NCBI GenBank assembly: GCA_002356515.1
Contig: AP017605.1
Location: forward strand, 4,349,001-4,413,000
Direction of reading: 5' to 3'
DNA: 64,000 nt
From: Mesorhizobium loti
Lineage (GTDB): Bacteria > Pseudomonadota > Alphaproteobacteria > Rhizobiales > Rhizobiaceae
The first letter of the stretch is position 1, and each line of letters begins with the position of its first letter. This document shows, piece by piece, positions 27,937 to 34,417 of the stretch. Below the pieces are notes generated by a model. That model had not been told where the DNA came from, did not search any database, and was given only the letters and a program-made list of their open reading frames with translations. The position numbers and the translations under genes are program-made.

Positions 27937-28323
27937 TCACTTGCCGCGCAGCCGCGGGTGGATTGCATTCTTCTTCCAGCTCAGCACTGGGTCGATTTCC
28001 CGGATCTCCAGCGACAAAGCGAAATGCGGGGTCTCGAACAGCGTGGCCAGATATTGGCTCACCGCCGCAAACACGGCCTCGCCGGTCCGCTTCTTGTCCT
28101 CGGCGCTGCGGCCGGTGCCGATGCGAAACGACATATCAAGAAAGGCGTTTTCCGGCATTCTGTCGGCAATGGCGTAGGCCTCGGCGCGAAAGGCTCGCAC
28201 CCGCACCGCGCCGGTCTCGAACAGCCCGGTGTCGAGCACCGTGCGCAGCACCAGCGCGCACAATTCGCCCATGTCGAGCTTGGCATCGAGATTGGCCGAA
28301 TACTCGATGGAGAAGTGAGGCAC
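27937..28323 (-). CDS. hpaF: 5-carboxymethyl-2-hydroxymuconate delta-isomerase
   Basis: 128 residues starting at GTG 28323, so the protein begins with Pro after the initiator (PHFSIEYSANL). In this tautomerase family the N-terminal Pro is the catalytic base, which fixes the start against the much longer open frame upstream. The motif FLDMSFRIGTGRSAEDKKRTG is characteristic. First gene of the hpaF-E-D-G-H operon, with a palindromic operator about 30 bases upstream. Confidence 0.92.
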   Translation of the reverse strand: MPHFSIEYSANLDAKLDMGELCALVLRTVLDTGLFETGAVRVRAFRAEAYAIADRMPENAFLDMSFRIGTGRSAEDKKRTGEAVFAAVSQYLATLFETPHFALSLEIREIDPVLSWKKNAIHPRLRGK

Positions 28324-28354
28324 CGCGTCTCGTTCCCTGGTCGCTTGTATTGTT

Positions 28355-28374
28355 GTAGTTAACGCGTTAATTAC
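28355..28374. promoter_or_regulatory. Candidate HpaR (MarR) operator
   Basis: The 12-base perfect palindrome TTAACGCGTTAA (28359-28370) extends to a 20-base near-palindrome with a single mismatch. It sits between divergent hpaF and hpaR, close to the hpaF start, as expected for a MarR-family repressor that releases on binding a pathway aromatic. Confidence 0.7.
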
Positions 28375-28509
28375 ATGTGGTGTGGCCGAAGTCAAGCCTT
28401 GCATCAGGACTGAGGCGACGATACGGGATGACGGTGACGGGCTTTGGCGGCCAGCGCTGCTGGGCAAAGCCTGCCGCCGATCGCAAGCCAGCGCTGGAGA
28501 GAATTTCAC

Positions 28510-28938
28510 TTGCTGCCCGAGAACACCCGCCGCTCCTTGCCAATGGCGCTGCTTCACGCCCGCGAAGTGGTGATGGCGCGGTTTCGCCCGATGCTCGCCG
28601 CGCATGACGTGACCGAACAGCAATGGCGCGTGCTGCGCGTGCTGAGCGAAGCCGGCTCGGTCGAGGCGACGGAACTGGCCGATCGCGCCTCGGTGCTGCC
28701 GCCCAGCCTGACGCGTATCATCAAGGCGCTCGAAGGCCGAAAATTCATCACCCGCAACAAGGCGGAAGGCGACGGCCGCCGCGTCGTCCTGACCATCGCC
28801 CCGGCCGGTTCCGCCCTGATCGACGCCCTGTCGCCCGAACGCCGCGTCATCTACGACGACATCGAGCGCCGCTTCGGTCACGAGCGGCTGGAGCAGCTGC
28901 TCGACCTGCTGGAGACGCTGATCGACGGCGAGAGCTGA
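28510..28938 (+). CDS. hpaR: MarR-family repressor of homoprotocatechuate degradation
   Basis: 142 residues from TTG 28510, preceded by GGAGAG at 8-10 base spacing; the frame is open further upstream without similarity. It begins LLPENTRRSLPMALLHAREV, a typical HpaR N-terminus. The winged helix is EATELADRASVLPPSLTRII with the wing NKAEGDGRRVVLTI. Divergent from hpaF and convergent with hpaC (three-base gap). It should repress the meta-cleavage operon until homoprotocatechuate or 4-hydroxyphenylacetate is present. Confidence 0.9.
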   Translation: MLPENTRRSLPMALLHAREVVMARFRPMLAAHDVTEQQWRVLRVLSEAGSVEATELADRASVLPPSLTRIIKALEGRKFITRNKAEGDGRRVVLTIAPAGSALIDALSPERRVIYDDIERRFGHERLEQLLDLLETLIDGES

Positions 28939-28941
28939 GCC

Positions 28942-29451
28942 TCACCCACCAAAACTCCCCAGCCGAGTCGGCTGCGTATAATTGCGATCGACATAGAGCA
29001 GCGCCGAGCCGCCGCTGCCGTGGCGCACATCGATGACGCGGCCGATCATGACATTGTGCGTGCCGACGATATGCACGTCCTCGATCTCGCAGTCGAAATT
29101 GACGATCGCGTCCGACAGTGCCGGCGTGCCTGAGGTCAGCGTCTGCCAGCGCGCCGCTGAATAGCGCGCCTCCATGTCCCGGGTCGCGCCGGCGAACTTT
29201 CCCGCCAGATGCATGTGGTCATGCGTCAGCACGTTGACGCAGAAGCGCCGGTTAGCGAGGAACATGGCGGCCTGCGTCGAACGCCCGTTCATGCAGACCA
29301 GCAGCGTCGGCGGCTCGTCGGAGACGCTGCACATGGCGGTGGCGGTGAAGCCGCCGCGCCCAGCCGGGCCGTCGGTCGTGACGATGTTGACCGGTGCGCA
29401 GACCCTTGCCATGGCGTCGCGGAAATCGGTTTTCGAAATCTGCGTGGCCAT
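28942..29451 (-). CDS. hpaC: 4-hydroxyphenylacetate 3-monooxygenase, flavin reductase component
   Basis: 169 residues, flavin-reductase (split-barrel FMN-binding) fold. Motifs: PVNIVTTDGPAGRGGFTATA, SVSDEPPTLLVCMN, FCVNVLTHDHMHLAGKFAG and a C-terminal GSALLYVDRNY. It reduces FAD with NADH and hands FADH2 to HpaB. It follows hpaB after six bases. Confidence 0.92.
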   Translation of the reverse strand: MATQISKTDFRDAMARVCAPVNIVTTDGPAGRGGFTATAMCSVSDEPPTLLVCMNGRSTQAAMFLANRRFCVNVLTHDHMHLAGKFAGATRDMEARYSAARWQTLTSGTPALSDAIVNFDCEIEDVHIVGTHNVMIGRVIDVRHGSGGSALLYVDRNYTQPTRLGSFGG

Positions 29452-29457
29452 CTGAGT

Positions 29458-31002
29458 TTACTCAGCCGCCGAAGCAAGTGGATTGAGCCAGGTATCACCT
29501 GTCCAGCCATGCTCGTCATAGTCGGCCATGCAAGTGTCGACGAGTTCCTCCATCGCCTTCAGCCGCCCGCCGCGTTCGGCGCCCTTCAGCACCTGCAGCC
29601 GCACCTCTTCCGGCGCACCGGCATAGTTGAGCTCGTAAAGCGCGTGACGGCCGCCGAACTCGGTGCCGGTCGCGTCCCACAGCAGCTTCATGATCTTGAT
29701 GCGCTCGATGTGGCCCATATCGTTGGAGCCGCGCACATATTGCGCCAGATATTTGTCGATCTCGGGATTGTTGAAGTCGCGCACCGAGGACGGCAGGTAA
29801 ATCAGCCCCGAGGCGATCACTCGGCGCACCGTGTCGATGACGCGCGGATAGGCTTCCGACATGAAGGTCCGGTAGGCGAGTGCGGCGTCGAGATTGGGCA
29901 GCACCGCGCCATTCGCCCACGGGATCGGATTGTAGGCCATGGCATTGGAAAAGCTCCAGAACATGTGCCTGAGCGCGATCACTTCGCCGAGTGCCGCCTG
30001 GTTGCCGCGGAAGGCGTCGCCGCCAGTGGCCCTGAGCGCCTTCGCCAGCAGGCCGGCAAGGAAGTCGAGCTTGACGGCAAAACGCGTGCAACCCTGGAAG
30101 CAGTAGCCGTGCATGAAGCCGGACGCCGGATGGAACGACAGGATTTTTTGCGCGTCGCGCAGCACCAGCACGTCCTCCCAGGGGATGAAGACATTGTCGA
30201 GCACCAGGATGGCGTCGTTCTCGTCGAAGCGCGACGACAGCGGATAGTCGAACGGTGCGGCCACCGTGTTGGCCGTCTGCTCGTAGGAGACGCGGCAGAA
30301 CATCTTTATCCCCGGCGCGTTCATCGGCACGATGAACATCACCGACAGCGACGGATCCTCTGTGACCGTCGCCGAGCCCTGCGCCAGGAAATTGTAGTGC
30401 GTCAGCGCCGACGACGTCGCCACCACCTTGGCGCCGGAAACATAAATCCCGGCATCCGTCTCCTTGGTGATGTGGACGAAGACATCCTTTACCTGTTCGG
30501 CCGGCTTGTGGCGATCGATCGGCGGGTTGACGATGGCATGGTTCATGAACAGCACGGCTTCCTGGGCTCTGCTGTGCCAGGCAAGCGCATTGTCCTTGAA
30601 CGGCCCGTACCAGTCGGCATTGGCGCCGAGCGTGTTCATCAGCGCCGCCTTGTAGTCGGGCGTGCGCCCCATCCAGCCATAGGACATGCGCGACCACTCG
30701 GCGATCGCCGTCTGCTGGGCGGCGAGTTCGCCCGAGGATTTGGCGACGCGGAAATATTTATGCGTGTAGCCGCCCGAACCGGTGTCGGTGGCCGAGGTCA
30801 GCATGTCGCGCCGCTTCGGATCATGCAGCGCATCGTAGAGCCGTGCCAGCGATCGCACGGAATTGCGCATCGCCGGGTGCGTGGTGACGTTGGCGACGCG
30901 CTCGCCGTTGATATAGACCTCGCGGCCGTCGCGCAGGCTCTCCAGATACTCGGCGCCGGTGAACGGGCGCGCTTTGTCCGCACGAAAATCTTCTGACAGC
31001 AT
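29458..31002 (-). CDS. hpaB: 4-hydroxyphenylacetate 3-monooxygenase, oxygenase component
   Basis: 514 residues, FADH2-dependent two-component monooxygenase. Motifs: LRDGREVYINGERVANVTTH (near 27), AKVVATSSALTHYNFLAQGS, and a C-terminal GGRHALYELNYAGAPEEVRL. It hydroxylates 4-hydroxyphenylacetate to homoprotocatechuate. hpaBC is transcribed from its own promoter region, divergent from the AraC regulator, separate from hpaFEDGH. Confidence 0.94.
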   Translation of the reverse strand: MLSEDFRADKARPFTGAEYLESLRDGREVYINGERVANVTTHPAMRNSVRSLARLYDALHDPKRRDMLTSATDTGSGGYTHKYFRVAKSSGELAAQQTAIAEWSRMSYGWMGRTPDYKAALMNTLGANADWYGPFKDNALAWHSRAQEAVLFMNHAIVNPPIDRHKPAEQVKDVFVHITKETDAGIYVSGAKVVATSSALTHYNFLAQGSATVTEDPSLSVMFIVPMNAPGIKMFCRVSYEQTANTVAAPFDYPLSSRFDENDAILVLDNVFIPWEDVLVLRDAQKILSFHPASGFMHGYCFQGCTRFAVKLDFLAGLLAKALRATGGDAFRGNQAALGEVIALRHMFWSFSNAMAYNPIPWANGAVLPNLDAALAYRTFMSEAYPRVIDTVRRVIASGLIYLPSSVRDFNNPEIDKYLAQYVRGSNDMGHIERIKIMKLLWDATGTEFGGRHALYELNYAGAPEEVRLQVLKGAERGGRLKAMEELVDTCMADYDEHGWTGDTWLNPLASAAE

Positions 31003-31095
31003 GTTGTTCCTCCACTTGATATAGCGATCCTAGCGTCAGGCCTGAGGATGGGTTATGGACGGAACGGCAAAACCGATTGGACTTTTTCCGGCGCC

Positions 31096-31965
31096 ATGAG
31101 CCAGAGCTCCATTCCCGATTTCTTCGTCTACGGCGAGCCGGTGCGGCCGCTCGATATCGGCTTCCTGCATGTCGAGACAGTGCTTGCCCGCAGCAATATC
31201 CACCTCGGTCAGGTCGCGGCGCACAAGCATCCGCAGATGGGCCAGATCACCTACTGGACCAGCGGCTCCGGCACATACCGCATCGAGGACCGGTCCTGGG
31301 ACTTTTCGGCGCCGGCCGTCAGCTTCGTGCCGAGCAATGTCGTCCATGGCTTCTCGATCGGCCCAGGCACCGACGCCATCGTCGTCTCGGTCGCCGACGA
31401 TGCGCTGGCCGCGATTGCCGGCCACAGCCTGCTGCCCCTGGACCGGCCGGTCTTCACCGACGGCCTTCCGGACCGGGCCGCGTGGAAGCGGTTGGCGACG
31501 GTGCTGGACATGATCGCCGCCGAATACGTCGAGGCGCGGGCCGGCAACGACAAGATCCTGCTGTCGCTGATCGCTGTCGCGCTCTCCCACATCGCACGTC
31601 TCGCGCCAGCGACTGTCGCCGCGGCGCCGTCTTCCGATGCGTCGCTGGCGACAGGCTTGCGCCGCCTCGTCGATGCGCATTTCCGCGACAACTGGCCGGT
31701 CGACCGTTACGTCGAAGCGCTCGCCACGACGCCGCATCTGCTCGACAAGGCAGCCCGCGCGGTGCTGGGCAGCGGCGTCAAGCGCGTCGTCAGCGAGCGC
31801 CGGCTGCTGGAGGCCAAGCGGCTGCTGCTGTTCACCGTGCGTACGGTCGAGGACATCGCCTACGAGATCGGTTTTGATGATCCCGCCTATTTCTCACGCT
31901 TCTTTCGCGAACGGATAGGCGAGGCCCCCGCCGCCTGGCGGCGGAAGCAGTTGCAAAGGCACTGA
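31096..31965 (+). CDS. AraC-family activator, HpaA/PobR-like
   Basis: 289 residues from MSQSSIPDFFVYGEP. An N-terminal cupin (HKHPQMGQITYWTSGSGTY) senses the aromatic. The C-terminal double HTH is present (ALATTPHLLDKAARAVLGSG, then TVEDIAYEIGFDDPAYFSRF). Divergent from hpaBC, so most likely the 4-hydroxyphenylacetate-responsive activator of that operon, as HpaA is in enterobacteria. Together with HpaR this gives separate control of the upper and lower pathway. Confidence 0.87.
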   Translation: MSQSSIPDFFVYGEPVRPLDIGFLHVETVLARSNIHLGQVAAHKHPQMGQITYWTSGSGTYRIEDRSWDFSAPAVSFVPSNVVHGFSIGPGTDAIVVSVADDALAAIAGHSLLPLDRPVFTDGLPDRAAWKRLATVLDMIAAEYVEARAGNDKILLSLIAVALSHIARLAPATVAAAPSSDASLATGLRRLVDAHFRDNWPVDRYVEALATTPHLLDKAARAVLGSGVKRVVSERRLLEAKRLLLFTVRTVEDIAYEIGFDDPAYFSRFFRERIGEAPAAWRRKQLQRH

Positions 31966-31976
31966 CAGGCGGTGGT

Positions 31977-32002
31977 GGATGCGGACCTTGCGGCCCGCAT
32001 CC
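31977..32002. terminator. Hairpin between convergent araC-type gene and rtcB
   Basis: Perfect eight-base stem GGATGCGG / CCGCATCC with a 10-base loop that can pair further (CC/GG). It lies between two convergent stop codons. Only AGTTTGTG follows, so it is probably a weak bidirectional terminator. Confidence 0.55.
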
Positions 32003-32015
32003 AGTTTGTGACGGG

Positions 32016-33419
32016 CTAGCGCCCCTGCTGCTGGCGCGCTTCCCGCTTCTTGCGCCAGGGCGCGTTGGCTTCCCAGTCGCCGGCCATGATGCAGCCATAG
32101 GGCAGCACCTCGTCGACGATCTCCGCCAGGCCGAAATGCTCGATCTGGCGGCGCATCGAGGTCGCGTTCTTGTAGGCGCTCGGCAGCTCCGAAATATCCG
32201 TCACGCCGGAGAAGAAGCGGGCATCGATGCCTTTCGTCTCCTCAGTGAAGATATCGGCGTCGCTGCGTCCCGCCTGCATGCGCCGGTGCTGGGTGCGCGA
32301 AAAGTTGCGTCCGGCGCCGTGCGGCGAGAAGCCAAGTCCATGCGCCGCGTTCTTGCCGCGCACGATCAGCACCGGTTCCACCATGTTGAGCGGGATCAGC
32401 GTCAGATCGGTCGCGTCGTCGGCCCAGTTGTCGAAGGCCGGCGTGGCGCCCTTGCCGTGGTAGAACAGCCCGTCCGACCGGCGGAAGACGAAGTTGTGCT
32501 CGTTCCAGAACCGGTCCGACACCTTCGCCGCCAGCTTTTCGGCCGCCAGATCGTGGATGAGCATATGATTGCCCTTGGTCCATTCGCGGATCGTCTGCAG
32601 GGCCTCCCAATAGTCATCGCCTTCCCGCGTGTCGGCCGGAATCCAGGCGTTCTGCGGCAAGGTCTCCGGCGACAGCGTCTTGCGGACGCCCTCGGCGATC
32701 TTCATGCCTTTGCTGTAGAGCCGCGCTCCCGGCGAGCGCGAGCCATGGTGTGTGACCAGCGCCGTCTCGCCGCTCGACTTCAGCGTGCCGACATAGGCGA
32801 AATGGTTGCCGTCGCCCTGCGTGCCGAAATGCTCGATCGCCGCACTGGTCAGATCACGCAGCAAGGGGTTGGCCTCGAAACGCTCGAAGACCTCTTTGCC
32901 CGGCCGGATCTGCTGGCCGCGCGGACGCCCGCCCGGTCCGAAATGGGTGACCCCATGCACGGCATCGAGTAGTGCCGCCGGCGCCACGCCGGGAAACACC
33001 GAGATCGCCATCGAGCAGCAGATGTCGGCCGAATGCATGCCGGGATGGATCGCCTCCGACACCGCAACGCCGCCGACCGGAATCGTGCCCGACGGACCGG
33101 CCGGGCAGGCATCCGGCATGATGGCGCCGGCGCGGATCACCGGCGTGCGCATCAGCTCGACCATCGAGCGCATCACCGCTTCGACATTGGCGGCCTCGTC
33201 AGGCGTTTCCGCCTCGATGTTCAGATGCAGCGGCGTGGCGGCAGCCGACTGCAGCTTCATCGCCGGCGGCGGCGCGAAGGCACGCGCGGCCTCCAGCGCA
33301 TCGCCCGGCGATCCGCCGTTCTCCAGCACCGCATTGGCGGCGGCGAGCGCCTTGCCGAACCACTTGCCCTGCGGCATGCCGGCGTCGATCAAATCCTGTC
33401 CACTCAAAATCTCGGTCAT
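32016..33419 (-). CDS. rtcB: RtcB-family RNA ligase
   Basis: 467 residues from ATG 33419 (MTEILSGQDL); a GTG three codons earlier is possible. RtcB joins RNA ends bearing 2',3'-cyclic or 3'-phosphate to 5'-OH, using GTP and Mn2+. Visible family features: IHPGMHSADICCSMAISVF (metal-binding His and Cys region), GTQGDGNHFAYVG, LVTHHGSRSPGARL and the His that carries GMP at about 367 in FSPHGAGRNFSRTQ. It is the last gene of the minus-strand unit TROVE - six tRNA-like RNAs - rtcB. No rtcA cyclase gene is present in the window. Confidence 0.93.
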   Translation of the reverse strand: MTEILSGQDLIDAGMPQGKWFGKALAAANAVLENGGSPGDALEAARAFAPPPAMKLQSAAATPLHLNIEAETPDEAANVEAVMRSMVELMRTPVIRAGAIMPDACPAGPSGTIPVGGVAVSEAIHPGMHSADICCSMAISVFPGVAPAALLDAVHGVTHFGPGGRPRGQQIRPGKEVFERFEANPLLRDLTSAAIEHFGTQGDGNHFAYVGTLKSSGETALVTHHGSRSPGARLYSKGMKIAEGVRKTLSPETLPQNAWIPADTREGDDYWEALQTIREWTKGNHMLIHDLAAEKLAAKVSDRFWNEHNFVFRRSDGLFYHGKGATPAFDNWADDATDLTLIPLNMVEPVLIVRGKNAAHGLGFSPHGAGRNFSRTQHRRMQAGRSDADIFTEETKGIDARFFSGVTDISELPSAYKNATSMRRQIEHFGLAEIVDEVLPYGCIMAGDWEANAPWRKKREARQQQGR

Positions 33420-33461
33420 GTCTTTCACTTTCGGTCACATCAAGCACTGCGTATTGCGGGC

Positions 33462-33596
33462 GGACGACAAGGGAATGCGAGACATCTTTCCGCCACTTCG
33501 CGAAGCCGCGAAGGAGGGACACGAACCCTCACGCCTTTCGGCACCCGCTTGCCTGAAGCGAGCCGCGTCCACCTGTAGTCTCGCAGGCATTCGTCC
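33462..33596 (-). ncRNA. Y-RNA-like permuted tRNA mimic, unit 6 (Leu-like)
   Basis: Nearest unit to rtcB. Outer stem GGACGA / UCGUCC, internal loop AUGCC opposite UUCCCUUG, then a perfect 8-bp stem UGCGAGAC / GUCUCGCA and the UACA linker. The body is a tRNA-Leu opened in the D-loop. In transcript order it reads GGUGGACGC (3' half of the D-arm), an anticodon-arm remnant with UUCAGG, the long variable arm GUGCCGAAAGGCGU of type II tRNAs, T-arm GAGGG-UUCGUGU-CCCUC, and the acceptor stem CUUCGCG-GCUU-CGCGAAG closed by a tetraloop. Last comes UGGCGGAA (5' half of the D-arm). No CCA. Confidence 0.85.
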
Positions 33597-33609
33597 TGTT
33601 CATTCGATC

Positions 33610-33740
33610 TGGCGACAAGGGTCGGCAAGACAATGACTGAGCTACTTCCATCCTGGGACGGAAGGGATGGCTTGAACACCCGACCTTCCGCGACTTTCGC
33701 CGCGGACGCTCTATCCCTGTAGTCCTGCCTGCATTCGCCA
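33610..33740 (-). ncRNA. Y-RNA-like permuted tRNA mimic, unit 5
   Basis: Outer stem UGGCGA / UCGCCA, internal loop AUGCA opposite GACCCUUG, 8-bp stem GGCAGGAC / GUCUUGCC, UACA linker. The body is opened in the D-loop: GGGAUAGAGC, then an anticodon-like arm UCCGCG / CGCGGA with an 8-base loop, variable AGGUC, T-arm GGGUG-UUCAAGC-CAUCC, acceptor 3' strand CUUCCGU followed by C-CCA, the two-base linker GG, acceptor 5' strand AUGGAAG, UA, and GCUCAGUCA, which pairs back with GAGC. The acceptor is a full 7 bp. Confidence 0.85.
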
Positions 33741-33760
33741 TTCTTTTCCTTTTCTTCGGC

Positions 33761-33854
33761 GGGCGACAAGTCGATGCGAGAAACCGATCGGTCAACCGAC
33801 CGACGGGTGGATTCGAACCACCAGATACCAATGTATTCCCGCAGGCATTCGCCC
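33761..33854 (-). ncRNA. Y-RNA-like tRNA mimic, unit 4 (minimal)
   Basis: Shortest unit, 94 bases. Outer stem GGGCGA / UCGCCC, internal loop AUGCC opposite UCGACUUG, 8-bp stem UGCGGGAA / UUCUCGCA, UACA linker. The body holds only a T-arm (GGUGG-UUCGAAU-CCACC) and an acceptor-like hairpin GUCGGUC-GGUU-GACCGAU; no D-arm or anticodon arm remains. This is the unit most reduced towards a compact Y-RNA form. Confidence 0.82.
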
Positions 33855-33866
33855 TGTTCAATCGGC

Positions 33867-33995
33867 TGGCGACAAGGATCGGCAAGACGACGCTTGACTG
33901 CGCCACCCCGCTTCGTGGAGCGGGAGAGTGATTTGAACACCCGACCTCCCGTCTTCTGACGGGCGCGCTACCTGTAGTCCTGCCTGCATTCGCCA
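33867..33995 (-). ncRNA. Y-RNA-like permuted tRNA mimic, unit 3 (Pro/fMet-like)
   Basis: Outer stem UGGCGA / UCGCCA, internal loop AUGCA opposite GAUCCUUG, 8-bp stem GGCAGGAC / GUCUUGCC (same as unit 5), UACA linker. The body is opened in the D-loop: GGUAGCGC, then an anticodon arm CCCGU-CAGAAG-ACGGG whose loop is six bases and lacks U33, variable AGGUC preceded by G, T-arm GGGUG-UUCAAAU-CACUC, acceptor 3' strand UCCCGCU, CCA, linker CGA, acceptor 5' strand AGCGGGG, UG and GCGCAGUC. The parts resemble a proteobacterial tRNA-Pro or initiator tRNA, but with no usable anticodon. Confidence 0.85.
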
Positions 33996-34008
33996 TGTAT
34001 TCGCGTCG

Positions 34009-34131
34009 CCGCAGCGACAAGGGATGATGAAACCCGGGAGTCCCGCTCGTGCCAGAGAGCGCTTGCAATGAGGAGTCGAACCTCATGGAGCATCCCATTT
34101 GTGCTGTAGTTCCATCGGGCATTCGCCGCGG
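34009..34131 (-). ncRNA. Y-RNA-like tRNA mimic, unit 2
   Basis: Outer stem CCGCGGCGA / UCGCUGCGG (one G-U), internal loop AUGCCC opposite AUCCCUUG, 8-bp stem GAUGGAAC / GUUUCAUC, UACA linker. A short stem UGGGA / UCCCG may stand for the anticodon stem. The T-arm is AUGAGG-UUCGACU-CCUCAU, followed by a hairpin CGCUC-N8-GAGCG whose loop contains GG, resembling a D-arm. I could not find a separate acceptor stem, so this unit is a divergent member; the flanking stems are as conserved as in the others. Confidence 0.75.
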
Positions 34132-34183
34132 TTTGTTCAGTTCCTTTCTATCCAGTTGCGGCCGGAACCGCGCAAAAGTCGTC

Positions 34184-34319
34184 GGGCATGACGACAAGGT
34201 TTGACGAAACGTCCTGCTCTATCCGCTGAGCTACGGGTCCATAGTGGCGGGCCCGACGGGATTCGAACCCGCGACCTGGAGGTGAACAGCCTGTAGTTCC
34301 ATCGGCATTCGTCATGCCC
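34184..34319 (-). ncRNA. Y-RNA-like permuted tRNA mimic, unit 1 (Arg-like, CCA retained)
   Basis: First unit after the TROVE gene. Outer stem is 11 perfect pairs (GGGCAUGACGA / UCGUCAUGCCC), internal loop AUGCC opposite AAACCUUG, 8-bp stem GAUGGAAC / GUUUCGUC, UACA linker. The body is opened in the anticodon arm: variable AGGUC, T-arm GCGGG-UUCGAAU-CCCGU, acceptor 3' strand CGGGCCC, G, CCA, a CUAU linker, acceptor 5' strand GGACCCG, UA, and a complete D-arm GCUC-AGCGGAUA-GAGC. Taken in tRNA order it would be an Arg-type tRNA with encoded CCA. Confidence 0.87.
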
Positions 34320-34335
34320 TGAATTTGTTCCGGTG

Positions 34336-34360
34336 GTCTCGGCAGACGCACTGCCGGGAC
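34336..34360 (-). other. RNA hairpin upstream of the tRNA-like array
   Basis: Stem GUC-C-CGGCAG / CUGCCG-A-GAC with a UGCGU loop and one mismatch, between the TROVE gene and unit 1. No U tract follows, so a processing signal or stabilising element is more likely than a terminator. Confidence 0.6.
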
Positions 34361-34373
34361 TTGTTTGTTTGAC

Positions 34374-34417
34374 GCAATTCCGGACGGAAAACCGCTTAAC
34401 ACTTTTCCTGGAATTGC
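34374..34417 (-). other. Long hairpin directly after the TROVE stop codon
   Basis: GCAAUUCC and GGAAUUGC form eight perfect outer pairs; GGAAAA and UUUUCC form six inner pairs around an 11-base loop. It begins at the first base after the stop codon. It could protect the 3' end of the TROVE mRNA after cleavage from the RNA array, or act as an attenuator. Confidence 0.65.

Noticed and set aside
33462..34319. CRISPR array or simple direct repeats
   Set aside because: Repeated pieces are short and paired as stems on both sides of each unit, the internal parts are tRNA arms rather than spacers, and no cas gene is near.
33462..34319. Ordinary tRNA gene cluster
   Set aside because: T-arms with UUCGAAU loops are present, but where a 5' acceptor strand and D-arm exist they come after the T-arm and CCA, not before. 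No unit folds as a normal tRNA with an intact anticodon loop.
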